Numbered from the stretch's first letter, positions 6,307-13,824 are shown. The stretch is 19,039 bases of DNA from Thermodesulfatator atlanticus (GCA_011321895.1 DROK01000301.1:1-19039); one strand, 5' to 3'. Program-made: numbers and translations. The notes: generated by a model from the letters alone, not told the origin.

Positions 6307-7878
6307 GTGAACCCCCAAAAAGAAGAAAGCAAAAAGGCCTCAACCAAGACGAAGAGGAAAAAAATCCAGTTTAGCAAGTTTTACCCTGATTTTTTTATCG
6401 AGCGTGACTGGGACAAGTGTATCAAGTGTAAAATCTGCATCCGGGAATGTACCTACGAAGCTCACGGTTGGGACTCTAAAAGAGAGACCTTGACCGAAGA
6501 CCACGCCAAGTGTGTGGGGTGTCATCGTTGTGAGGCCATGTGTCCCACCGGGGCCTTAACCATCCGCAAGAACCCTTCAGATTTTAGAGAACACGATACC
6601 TGGAAGCCGTGGTTCATAAAAAACGTTTATAAACAGGCCGATACCGGTGGGGTGCTGCTGGCGGCCACGGGGTGCGCGGTACCTTTTCGTAACTACTGGG
6701 ATCACCTGGTCCTTGACGCCTGCCAGGTCACCAACCCGCCCATCGATCCCCTGCGGGAGCCGATGGAACTGCGCACCTATCTCGGGCCGAAACCGGATAA
6801 GCTGGAAGTGGTTCTTGAAGACGACAAATTTCACCTCAAGACCAAACTTGGCCCCCTCATCAAGCTGGAAGTGCCCATCATGTTCGCCGCCATGTCTTAC
6901 GGGGCCATAAGCCTTCACGTACACCAGGGCCTGGCCCGGGCGGCCAAGGAATTGGGCACCCTTTACAATACCGGGGAGGGAGGGCTGCACGCCTCCCTTT
7001 ATCAATACGGCTCAAATACCATCGTCCAGTGTGCTTCTGGCCGTTTTGGGCTGCACGTAGACTATTTAAACGCCGGGGTGGCCATAGAAATTAAGATCGG
7101 TCAGGGGGCCAAGCCGGGTATCGGGGGACATCTGCCTGGGGAAAAGGTCACCGAAGAGATCTCCAAGACCCGTATGATCCCGGTGGGTTCCGACGCTATC
7201 TCCCCTGCCCCCCACCATGATATTTATTCCATCGAGGATCTGCGGGGCCTTATCTACGCCCTGAAAGAGGCCACTGAGTATAAAAAACTTGTCTTTGTAA
7301 AGATTGCGGCGGTGCATAACGCCCCGGCTATCGCCTCCGGTATCGTGCGGGCCGGGGCGGACGTGGTGGTCCTTGACGGGCTGCGAGGGGGTACCGGGGC
7401 GGCGCCCACCATGTTCCGGGACTACGTGGGAATCCCCATCGAGCTGGCTCTGGCCGCGGTGGATGAGCGTTTGCGCCAGGAAGGTATCAGAAACCAGGCC
7501 TCTTTGGTGGTTTCAGGAGGTATTCGCTGCAGCGCCGACGTGGTAAAGGCCATTGCCCTGGGGGCGGATGCGGTCTACATCGGGACCCCGGCCCTCATCG
7601 CGGTGGGATGTACCATGTGCGGGCGCTGTTTTACGGGGAAGTGTCCCTGGGGGATCGCCACCAACAACCCGGAGCTTATCAAACGCCTGGATCCGGAAAC
7701 CGCTTTTGAGAAGATCTACAACCTGGTGCACGGCTGGGCCCATGAGATCCAGGAACTCCTGGGGGCCATGGGGCTCAACTCCATTGAAAGTTTGCGGGGT
7801 AACCGGGACAAACTCCGGGCCGTGGGGCTCAACGAGGTTGAGCTCAAAATCCTGGGTGTAAAACACGCGGGAGAATAG
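6307..7878 (+). CDS. Archaeal-type glutamate synthase, FMN/[3Fe-4S] synthase subunit with N-terminal 2x[4Fe-4S] ferredoxin domain
   Basis: This is the synthase core of a split glutamate synthase. It uses ammonia from the amidotransferase subunit, 2-oxoglutarate and two electrons to make glutamate on FMN. After a basic Lys-rich leader, two 4Fe-4S motifs appear: C38/C41/C44/C48 and C69/C72/C75/C79-P. From about 150 on is the GltS TIM-barrel FMN domain (GEGG near 224, KIGQGAKPGIGG, LDGLRGGTGAAP). The [3Fe-4S] cysteines are C435, C441 and C446 in C-x5-C-x4-C spacing, as in GltB, with an extra C438. The GTG at 6307 is chosen because GGGAGG at 6296-6301 sits five bases before it. It leads a five-gene run, and the amidotransferase starts two bases after its stop. 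No GltD-like FAD/NAD(P)H subunit lies nearby, so ferredoxin-type electron delivery is inferred. Confidence 0.93.
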   Translation: MNPQKEESKKASTKTKRKKIQFSKFYPDFFIERDWDKCIKCKICIRECTYEAHGWDSKRETLTEDHAKCVGCHRCEAMCPTGALTIRKNPSDFREHDTWKPWFIKNVYKQADTGGVLLAATGCAVPFRNYWDHLVLDACQVTNPPIDPLREPMELRTYLGPKPDKLEVVLEDDKFHLKTKLGPLIKLEVPIMFAAMSYGAISLHVHQGLARAAKELGTLYNTGEGGLHASLYQYGSNTIVQCASGRFGLHVDYLNAGVAIEIKIGQGAKPGIGGHLPGEKVTEEISKTRMIPVGSDAISPAPHHDIYSIEDLRGLIYALKEATEYKKLVFVKIAAVHNAPAIASGIVRAGADVVVLDGLRGGTGAAPTMFRDYVGIPIELALAAVDERLRQEGIRNQASLVVSGGIRCSADVVKAIALGADAVYIGTPALIAVGCTMCGRCFTGKCPWGIATNNPELIKRLDPETAFEKIYNLVHGWAHEIQELLGAMGLNSIESLRGNRDKLRAVGLNEVELKILGVKHAGE

Positions 7879-7880
7879 AG

Positions 7881-9080
7881 ATGGAGATATTTATCCCTAA
7901 CAAAGAACAGGCAGGTTGTGGCCTTTCCGGGGTTATTAACCGCAAAGGCGAGTTAATAAAAGGGGAAGTGATAATTGAATCCATCTGTTGTCAGATGGAA
8001 CGGGGCAACGGGCTGGGGGCCGGGTACGCCGCCTACGGGATCTACCCGGAATTTGCTGAATATTATTGCCTTCACGTAATGGCGGACCATAAACAGGCCC
8101 TGAAGGACGTGGAAGAGATACTGGCCCATAAATGCTACCTGGTCCACCAGGAACGCATTCCCACCCGTCCCACCCCGGGGATAGTTTCTCCCCCACGCTT
8201 CAGGCGCTATTTTGTTAAGCCCCGTTACGAAGGAGAGCTGCGGGAGATATGCGAGGGGACCCTTGATGAAGACGATTATATGGTCGAGTTGGTGATGCAC
8301 ATCAACAAAAACGTCTCCGGGGCCTATGTGATTTCCTCTGGACGCAACATGGGGGCCTTTAAGGGCGTGGGTTTCCCTGACCAGATTGCCAATTTCTTCA
8401 GGCTGGAAGAATATTCGGCTTATATCTGGACGGCCCACAACCGCTTCCCTACCAATACTCCCGGTTGGTGGGGAGGGGCCCACCCCTTTACCATCCTGGA
8501 CTGGTCCATCGTACACAACGGAGAGATCTCCAGTTACGGGACCAACCGGCGTTATTTAGAGATGTTTGGCTATCATTGCACCCTGCTCACAGACACCGAA
8601 GTGGTGGCGTACCTCCTGGATCTCCTTATTCGCAGACACCGTCTGCCCATCGAGCTGGCGTGCATGGCCCTGGCTCCTCCTTTCTGGCAGGAGATTGACC
8701 GCATGGAAGAGCCGGACAAGAGCGTGTGTACGGCCATCCGTACGGTTTACGGGGCGGCGATGTTAAACGGGCCCTTTGCCATCCTCTTTGCCTACAACGG
8801 CGGCCTGGTTGGTCTGAACGACCGGGTAAAACTTCGTCCCTTGGTAGCGGCCAAAAAGGGTGATTATTATTACATGGCCAGCGAGGAAGCCGCCATCAGG
8901 GCCATTTGCCCAGACCCCGAGGAAGTCTGGTGCCCCAAAGCCGGTGAACCGGTGATCGTGGAGCTCGAACCGGACACCATTCCCAACCAGCGCAGTTACC
9001 TGCGGGGTGAAGCCTTGAGCATTTCTGCGCCAGTGTGTCGTTTTCCCCTGGCGGCGGAGGAAGAAGAGGAAGAAGAATAA
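7881..9080 (+). CDS. Class II glutamine amidotransferase subunit of the split glutamate synthase
   Basis: The 399 residues form the Ntn-type glutaminase that releases ammonia from glutamine for the synthase subunit. The likely nucleophile is Cys13 in AGCGLSG. A 12-residue leader before it must be removed to free the Cys amine, as in GltB and other class II amidotransferases. Supporting motifs are HNRFPTNTP from His186, equivalent to the glutamine-binding RWATHG region; VHNGEISSYG (211-220), the oxyanion Asn/Gly; and TDTEVVAYLLDLL, then MASEEAAIR. The C-terminus ends in a run of seven Glu. The ATG at 7881 has GGGAG at 7869-7873. It lies two bases after the FMN-subunit stop and 11 before the GXGXG gene, so the three form one complex-encoding unit. 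In bacterial GltB these are fused domains; here they are separate and in the order FMN, amidotransferase, GXGXG. Confidence 0.93.
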   Translation: MEIFIPNKEQAGCGLSGVINRKGELIKGEVIIESICCQMERGNGLGAGYAAYGIYPEFAEYYCLHVMADHKQALKDVEEILAHKCYLVHQERIPTRPTPGIVSPPRFRRYFVKPRYEGELREICEGTLDEDDYMVELVMHINKNVSGAYVISSGRNMGAFKGVGFPDQIANFFRLEEYSAYIWTAHNRFPTNTPGWWGGAHPFTILDWSIVHNGEISSYGTNRRYLEMFGYHCTLLTDTEVVAYLLDLLIRRHRLPIELACMALAPPFWQEIDRMEEPDKSVCTAIRTVYGAAMLNGPFAILFAYNGGLVGLNDRVKLRPLVAAKKGDYYYMASEEAAIRAICPDPEEVWCPKAGEPVIVELEPDTIPNQRSYLRGEALSISAPVCRFPLAAEEEEEEE

Positions 9081-9091
9081 GGAGATAGGCC

Positions 9092-9835
9092 ATGGCGTTT
9101 GAGATCGATGCCAAGGAACTACATTACCGTGAACTCAATAAACTCATCCGCAAAGCCATTGCCCAGGGAGAGAAACATCTCGTACTGAAAAACGTAAACG
9201 GCCAGCGCTATATCGCGGCGGGAGTATCGGCGGAAGTGGATATTGATATTTACGGGGTTCCGGGGCTTGACCTGGGTGCCTTTATGCGGGGGCCGAGGAT
9301 TCGGGTCCACGGAAACACGCAAGACGGCGCCGGCAATACCATGGATGACGGTAAAATCATCGTAGAAGGGATGGCTGGCGACGTGGTGGGGTACGCCATG
9401 CGCGGGGGAAAGATCTTTGTGGCCTCAGATGTGGGTTACCGGGTAGGGATCCACATGAAGGCCTATATGGACAAGATACCGGTAATCGTGATAGGGGGAA
9501 AGGCAGGAGACTTTTTGGGGGAGTACATGGCCGGGGGCATCATCATCCTTCTCGGGATGTATTCCCGTTATCCTGAGCGGCCCATCGCCGGCATCTTTTT
9601 GGGGACGGGGATGCACGGCGGGGTGATTTACGTGCGCGGTGGCGTGCCGGAGACCCAGTTAGGCGGGGCCCTCCAGATAGAAGAGGTAAACGAAGAAGAC
9701 CAAAAAATTATCGAACAGCACTTAAGCGAATACAGCAAAGACTTGAATTACAAGCTTGAGGAAATTTTGGCAGAAAAATTTGTTAAAATCAGGCCCAAAA
9801 CACACCGGCCTTACGGGAAACTTTATGCCTACTAA
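9092..9835 (+). CDS. GXGXG-domain subunit of the split glutamate synthase (GltB C-terminal domain)
   Basis: The 247 residues form a right-handed beta-helix with the repeated G-x2-G-x3-G pattern of the GltB C-terminal domain, for example GNTMDDGKIIVEGMAGDVVG and YAMRGGKIFVASDVGYRVG (about 86-125). The same fold occurs in formylmethanofuran dehydrogenase subunit C. Given its neighbours, it is almost certainly the structural third domain of glutamate synthase, which helps hold the ammonia channel and synthase core. The ATG at 9092 has GGAG at 9081-9084 and a seven-base spacer. The N-terminal 40 residues (KELHYRELNKLIRKAI) are helical, and the C-terminal 50 are charged and may dock onto a partner. 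The end overlaps purM by 11 bases. No active-site residues are expected. Confidence 0.9.
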   Translation: MAFEIDAKELHYRELNKLIRKAIAQGEKHLVLKNVNGQRYIAAGVSAEVDIDIYGVPGLDLGAFMRGPRIRVHGNTQDGAGNTMDDGKIIVEGMAGDVVGYAMRGGKIFVASDVGYRVGIHMKAYMDKIPVIVIGGKAGDFLGEYMAGGIIILLGMYSRYPERPIAGIFLGTGMHGGVIYVRGGVPETQLGGALQIEEVNEEDQKIIEQHLSEYSKDLNYKLEEILAEKFVKIRPKTHRPYGKLYAY

Positions 9836-10874
9836 AGCCAGTCGTTACGCGGAAGCAGGGGTAGACATCGAAGCGGCCAACCGTCTGGTGGATCAAATCA
9901 AACAGATCGCCGCTAAGACTTTCCGCCGGGGTGTCCTTACGGAAATCGGGGGTTTTGCGGGGCTTTTCGCCCTGGACACCGAAAGGTTTGAACAACCGGT
10001 ACTGGTTTCTTCCACCGACGGCGTGGGGACCAAGATAAAAATCGCCGTGATGGCGGACAGACACCGGGGCATAGGGATCGATCTGGTGGCCATGTGCGTT
10101 AACGATATCGTGGTTACCGGGGCCACCCCGCTCTTTTTCCTGGATTATATGGCATTTGGCAAGATTAACGAAAAGATCGCCCTGGAATTGATCGAAGGGA
10201 TAGCAGAAGGGTGCAAAGAAGCGGAGTGTGCCCTCATCGGCGGAGAGACCGCGGAGATGCCGGGGATGTACGAGGACGGAGAATACGACTGTGTCGGGTT
10301 TGCGGTCGGCGTGGTGGACCGGAATTCCATCCTTGACGGTTCAGAAATAGCGGTGGGGGATTTAGTCTTGGGTTTGGCCTCTAACGGGCTCCACAGCAAC
10401 GGTTATTCTCTGGTGCGGAAGATAGTCTTTGAAGAGCTGAAGCTTTCCCTGGAGGATCAGCCTGAAGGCCTTCCCCTCCCCTTAGGGGAAGAGCTCCTTA
10501 AGCCCACGCGGATCTACGTTCGCCCCCTCCTTGGGCTATTGCGCCACGGCCTACCCCTCAAAGGGGCGGCCCATATCACCGGAGGCGGCTTTTACGACAA
10601 CATTGCCCGAATTTTGCCCAAGGGTTCCAAGGCGGTCATCGAAAAGGGCCGCTGGCCGGTGCCGCCCATTTTTACCTTCTTGAAAGAAGCCGGCCGGATC
10701 CCGGAAGAAGAGATGTTCCGCACCTTTAACTGTGGCATAGGGATGGTGCTTATCGTGCCAGAGAGCGCCGCCCAGGAAGTGGAGTTGATTTTAAAGGGGA
10801 TGAAAGAGGAGGCCTACGTTATCGGCCATATCGAGGCCCGGGATGAAAAGGAACCCTCGGTAATCATCCGTTAA
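9825..10874 (+). CDS. purM: Phosphoribosylformylglycinamidine cyclo-ligase (AIR synthetase)
   Basis: PurM closes the imidazole ring, converting FGAM and ATP to 5-aminoimidazole ribonucleotide, step five of purine synthesis in the cytosol. The 349 residues match the family (about 345). Motifs are YAEAGVDI (8-15), STDGVGTK (64-71), the C-V-N-D-I-V-V-T-GA-P loop, GGETAEMPGMY, the LHSNGYSLVR stretch and HITGGGFYDNI. The ATG at 9825 gives the expected N-terminus; in-frame codons upstream lie within the GXGXG gene and do not resemble PurM. GGGAA at 9815-9819 is a modest ribosome site, and the 11-base overlap with the previous gene suggests reinitiation. It shares the glutamate synthase transcript, which ties nitrogen supply to purine synthesis. 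The stop overlaps the next start by one base (TAATG). Confidence 0.96.
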   Translation: MPTKASRYAEAGVDIEAANRLVDQIKQIAAKTFRRGVLTEIGGFAGLFALDTERFEQPVLVSSTDGVGTKIKIAVMADRHRGIGIDLVAMCVNDIVVTGATPLFFLDYMAFGKINEKIALELIEGIAEGCKEAECALIGGETAEMPGMYEDGEYDCVGFAVGVVDRNSILDGSEIAVGDLVLGLASNGLHSNGYSLVRKIVFEELKLSLEDQPEGLPLPLGEELLKPTRIYVRPLLGLLRHGLPLKGAAHITGGGFYDNIARILPKGSKAVIEKGRWPVPPIFTFLKEAGRIPEEEMFRTFNCGIGMVLIVPESAAQEVELILKGMKEEAYVIGHIEARDEKEPSVIIR

Positions 10875-11281
10875 TGGAACACGTCCTGGTTTCGGCCTGC
10901 CTGCTCGGTCTGGCGACCCGCTATGACGGGGCCACCAAGAAAAACCCCAAGCTTTTCTCGTTACTTGACCGCTACCACGTAATTCCCTTCTGCCCTGAAC
11001 AATTAGGAGGACTACCCACCCCCAGGATCCCGGCGGAACTGGTGGGCGGAGACGGTCTGGCCGTACTGGCGGGCCGGGCCCGGGTGGTTAACCGCGCAGG
11101 CAAAGACGTTACGGAGGCCTTTTTGCGCGGGGCCCAGGAGGCCCTCAAACTGGCCAGGCTCTTTGGGGTGAGAAAGGCCTTTTTGAAAAGCCGGAGTCCT
11201 TCCTGTGGGCTTTCTCCCCTTCTGGGGGTGGCTGCGGCCCGGCTGTATTTGGAAGGGGTCAACTTAATAGAAATCGATTGA
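10874..11281 (+). CDS. DUF523 / TudS-like [4Fe-4S] desulfurase-family protein, short form
   Basis: The 135 residues belong to the DUF523 family. One characterised member, TudS, is a 2-thiouracil desulfurase whose [4Fe-4S] cluster is held by three cysteines. The three cysteines here are C9 in SACLLG, C40 in CPEQLGGLPTPR and C111 in KSRSPSCG. Other hallmarks are RYDG (16-19) and NRAGKDVTEAFLRGA (73-87). After SPSCG the usual C-terminal stretch with a DG-x-F loop and GDGVTAALL is mostly absent. Only about 24 residues follow, with no gap in frame. The TAATG overlap with purM shows coupling; no separate ribosome site is evident. Its true substrate is unknown; TudS-type thiopyrimidine desulfuration is a hypothesis. 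The 3' end overlaps convergent pgpA by 23 bases. Confidence 0.87.
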   Translation: MEHVLVSACLLGLATRYDGATKKNPKLFSLLDRYHVIPFCPEQLGGLPTPRIPAELVGGDGLAVLAGRARVVNRAGKDVTEAFLRGAQEALKLARLFGVRKAFLKSRSPSCGLSPLLGVAAARLYLEGVNLIEID

Positions 11282-11717
11282 TAATTTCCAGCGTAAAGCG
11301 GGCCGCGATCCCCGCCAGGACGTCGTCCATCATGATGCCGAGGCCCCCGGGAAGTTTTTCGCCCAACCGGATAGGAAGGGGTTTAAAGATATCAAACAGG
11401 CGGAAGAGGATAAAACCCAAAGCCAGGTTGGCCACGGTGGCCTCAAATCCAGCCAGGGTTAACCACTGGCCGGTAATTTCATCGATGACGATTTCTTTCG
11501 GGTCTTTTTCTTCCTGGGCGGCGGCGTAGCGCTCTGCGCTCCATATTCCCACCAAAAAGAGGATGACGGCTAGCACACTCTGCAGGACCGGTGGCAGAAA
11601 ACGGGAGACGCCGGCAAAGACCAGAACCAGCCCCAAGGAGGCCCACGTTCCAGGCGCTTTGGGGAGGCGGCCTAAACCACCTCCGGTAGCGATTAAAATG
11701 ACACCCTTTGAAGGCAT
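11259..11717 (-). CDS. pgpA: Phosphatidylglycerophosphatase A
   Basis: PgpA removes phosphate from phosphatidylglycerophosphate to give phosphatidylglycerol in the inner membrane. The 152 residues carry the family motifs: GGGLGRLPKAPGTWAS (12-27), KDPKEIVIDEITGQW (71-85) with the acidic metal ligands, FRLFDIFKPLPI (105-116) and LPGGLGIMMDDVLAG (122-136). Hydrophobic stretches at about 28-58 and 86-105 are membrane segments. The ATG at 11717 lies 43 bases from the divergent ATG at 11761. Its ribosome site is weak, so the start is only moderately certain, although the GGGLGR motif is normally close to the N-terminus. The gene is alone on the minus strand and its 3' end overlaps the DUF523 gene by 23 bases. 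No terminator was recognised past its stop. Confidence 0.95.
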   Translation of the reverse strand: MPSKGVILIATGGGLGRLPKAPGTWASLGLVLVFAGVSRFLPPVLQSVLAVILFLVGIWSAERYAAAQEEKDPKEIVIDEITGQWLTLAGFEATVANLALGFILFRLFDIFKPLPIRLGEKLPGGLGIMMDDVLAGIAARFTLEIINRFLLS

Positions 11718-11760
11718 GTCTTAAAAGGTTTATCACCAGGATACCGATAAAATCTGCAGG
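11718..11760. other. 43-base divergent intergenic region between pgpA and the HDOD-GAF gene
   Basis: Both genes start outward from this gap, which holds no good promoter pair on either strand. The best plus-strand match is TTGAAG (11708-11713, inside pgpA) with TATCAC (11731-11736) at 17 bases, both 4/6. Promoters probably overlap the coding starts, or one start is annotated too far upstream. Confidence 0.3.
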
Positions 11761-13128
11761 ATGATAGCACACAAAAAGTCTTTTCAGCAATCCTTTAATT
11801 GGCGCGAGATATCCACCCTTTTGCTTGAAAGAGGGGAACTGCCGGCCACTTCCCGTATCTTAAAGATAGTGGGCAACGTCGAGCCAGAAGATCAGCTTTC
11901 GGCTCAGGATCTGGCCGCCTTGATCCTCAAAGATTTTGGTTTGACCAAGAAGGTCCTGCGCCTGGCCAATTCCTGTTTTTACAACCCCAACGGGATCGAG
12001 ATCGCCACGGTATCAAAGGCCATAATCTTTCTGGGTTTTAACGTCATAAAGAAGATAGCCCTGGCCACCAACTATTTGGAAGAAATCCTGCGAAAGACCT
12101 CCTCCAAGAACCGGGCCCTGGTTTTGTCCTTGCTCAGCAGGTCCTTCTTCGCCGCTTTTATGCTGGCCAGACTGGACCGGGCCCTCCATCTTTCTCAAGA
12201 AGAATTGTTTATTTCGGCCTTATTTTACCGTTTGGTACGGGTGCTTCTGGCCTTACATCTACCCGAAGAATATTTGACTTTGGTGCAGCTTGAGCGAAGG
12301 GATCCCGTAAAGGCCAGGGAGGCCCTCTATCTTATCGGGGAAAGGTTGGGAAAGGCCTGGTCTTTTCCCTCCTCTCTGGTGGATATCCTGGAGGGTTCGC
12401 CCAAAGAGAAAGAAGAAAAACACCTGGCTGCTTTAGTGGCAGACTTTGACCACGCGGTCCAGGCCGTGCTTGAGCGGAACGACCACGAGCCCCTCAAAAG
12501 GTTTTGTAAAGACCACGCCGTAGATCCCAAAATGGTCGCTTCTCTGGTTGAAGGGGCCTACCAAGCGGTAAAAGACCTGCACCGCCCCTTTGCCAAATAT
12601 CTTAAATTTTGTGAGGGCGGGGAAGAGAGAGGGGAGGAGCCAGCCTTCCAGCACGAAGAATTTTTTCAAAAGGCCCTTGCCGAAATTACCGCCCTTCTGG
12701 CCTCTCCGGGGCAGAAATACCAGGAGGTCTTATTCATGGTGCTTGAGACTATTTGTCGGGCCTTTGAGTGCGAAAGTGTCCTCTTCGGCCTCTTTAAGGT
12801 CAAAGAAGGGGCCCTGAGCATCCGTTACGCCGTGGGCCAACGAAACGGCGCCTTAAAAGACAAGGTCCTTCCGGTGGGAGAGGTCTTGAAGGAAATTTTT
12901 CGTAAAAAGACCGAATGGGCGGGAAAGAAGAGCACCATCCCGGAATTTGACAAAATAGACCTACCTGAGGCAGACATTTTGTTTTCTCCCCTCATTGTTT
13001 GGGAAAGGCCCCTGGGGATGATCATGGCCCTTCGCAAACGTCCCTTTTCCTCAGAAGAAAGCCAGAAGGTGGCCATCTTGCGCAATTTGGCGGTGATGAG
13101 CATCGTGCAGACCCAAAGGGCTAAGTAG
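11761..13128 (+). CDS. HDOD domain protein with C-terminal GAF domain (signalling regulator)
   Basis: The 455-residue cytoplasmic protein has an HDOD domain at about residues 16-200. It contains GELPATSRILKIVGN, AALILKDFGLTKKVLRLANSCFYNP and the ATVSKAIIFLGFNVIKKIAL stretch. HDOD is the non-catalytic relative of HD hydrolases, and the paired HD metal ligands are not evident. A linker follows, with a GAF-like domain at about 300-450 (ALAEITALLASPG, ETICRAFECESVLFGLF, SPLIVWERPLGMIMALRKR). HDOD-GAF proteins are usual partners of c-di-GMP, chemotaxis or two-component systems; the ligand is unknown. The ATG at 11761 lacks a well-spaced ribosome site (AGG ends at the base before it), so a later in-frame start is possible, but the domain begins near here. 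It stands alone on the plus strand and overlaps the LOG gene by eight bases at the 3' end. Confidence 0.82.
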   Translation: MIAHKKSFQQSFNWREISTLLLERGELPATSRILKIVGNVEPEDQLSAQDLAALILKDFGLTKKVLRLANSCFYNPNGIEIATVSKAIIFLGFNVIKKIALATNYLEEILRKTSSKNRALVLSLLSRSFFAAFMLARLDRALHLSQEELFISALFYRLVRVLLALHLPEEYLTLVQLERRDPVKAREALYLIGERLGKAWSFPSSLVDILEGSPKEKEEKHLAALVADFDHAVQAVLERNDHEPLKRFCKDHAVDPKMVASLVEGAYQAVKDLHRPFAKYLKFCEGGEERGEEPAFQHEEFFQKALAEITALLASPGQKYQEVLFMVLETICRAFECESVLFGLFKVKEGALSIRYAVGQRNGALKDKVLPVGEVLKEIFRKKTEWAGKKSTIPEFDKIDLPEADILFSPLIVWERPLGMIMALRKRPFSSEESQKVAILRNLAVMSIVQTQRAK

Positions 13129-13813
13129 ATTCCAGGCGCGAGAGCAGTTTGTAGGCCCGGGCCTTCTCTTTCAGATAAGCCACTATCTCTTTGGGGTCAT
13201 CCAGGACGGCAAAAAGATCAAGGTCTTCTTCGGAGATCATGCCCTCGTGGAGTAATCTTTCCCGTAACCAGTCGATCAGGCCTTGCCAGAACTTTTTCTC
13301 CACCAAGACGATGGGCACGGGCCGTATCTTATGGGTTTGCACCAGGGTCACGGCTTCGAAAAATTCGTCCAGCGTGCCGTAGCCCCCTGGAAGACACATA
13401 AACCCCACGGCGTATTTGGCCATCATAACCTTGCGGACGAAAAAGTAGCGGAATTCTAGCTTTATGTTGGCGTAGGGGTTGGGTTGCTGTTCCCGGGGAA
13501 GTTTTATGTTAAGGCCTACGGAATAAGCGCCGGCTTCCGCCGCCCCCTTGTTGGCTGCTTCCATAATACCGGGGCCGCCCCCGGTGATTACCGAAAAACC
13601 TTCTTTGGCCAGTAAGCGGGCAATTTCTTCGGCCTTCTGGTAGTAGGGGTGTTGCGGGGAAATCCTCGTTGAGCCAAAAATGGTAATAGCGGGATAGACT
13701 TTGGGCAGTTCCTCGAAGCCCTCCACGAATTCCGCCATAATTTTGAAAAGACGCCAGGATTCCTTGGCAGCCAGCCCGTTCAAGACGTATTGGCGGTCGT
13801 TCAGCCCCTTCAA
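13121..13813 (-). CDS. LOG-family (TIGR00730) Rossmann-fold protein
   Basis: The 230-residue protein belongs to the LOG/lysine-decarboxylase-like family, whose studied members are cytokinin riboside 5'-monophosphate phosphoribohydrolases. Defining motifs are ITIFGSTR (43-50), GGGPGIMEAANKGA (78-91) and PGGYGTLDEFFE (142-153), with RKVMM (127-131) between them. An N-terminal helical extension of about 40 residues precedes the core. The true substrate in bacteria of this kind is uncertain; nucleotide monophosphate N-glycosidase is the likely chemistry. The start is TTG at 13813 and is well supported by AGGAGA five bases upstream. It is the last gene of the mfd run, 32 bases after the recO stop. 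Its 3' end overlaps the HDOD-GAF gene by eight bases. Confidence 0.9.
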   Translation of the reverse strand: MKGLNDRQYVLNGLAAKESWRLFKIMAEFVEGFEELPKVYPAITIFGSTRISPQHPYYQKAEEIARLLAKEGFSVITGGGPGIMEAANKGAAEAGAYSVGLNIKLPREQQPNPYANIKLEFRYFFVRKVMMAKYAVGFMCLPGGYGTLDEFFEAVTLVQTHKIRPVPIVLVEKKFWQGLIDWLRERLLHEGMISEEDLDLFAVLDDPKEIVAYLKEKARAYKLLSRLEST

Positions 13814-13818
13814 GACAG

Positions 13819-13824
13819 TCTCCT
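13819..13824 (-). promoter_or_regulatory. Ribosome binding site supporting the TTG start of the LOG gene
   Basis: On the minus strand AGGAGA (13824 to 13819) lies five bases before TTG at 13813. No in-frame ATG or GTG sits as well placed nearby, so this site decides the unusual TTG start. Confidence 0.65.

Noticed and set aside
9756..9824. Upstream TTG start for purM
   Set aside because: The 23 extra residues do not resemble PurM and lie in the GXGXG gene; ATG at 9825 gives the family start.
13153..13164. 12-base palindrome AGGCCCGGGCCT after the HDOD-GAF stop
   Set aside because: No T tract follows and it lies in LOG coding sequence; ordinary GC-rich codons explain it.
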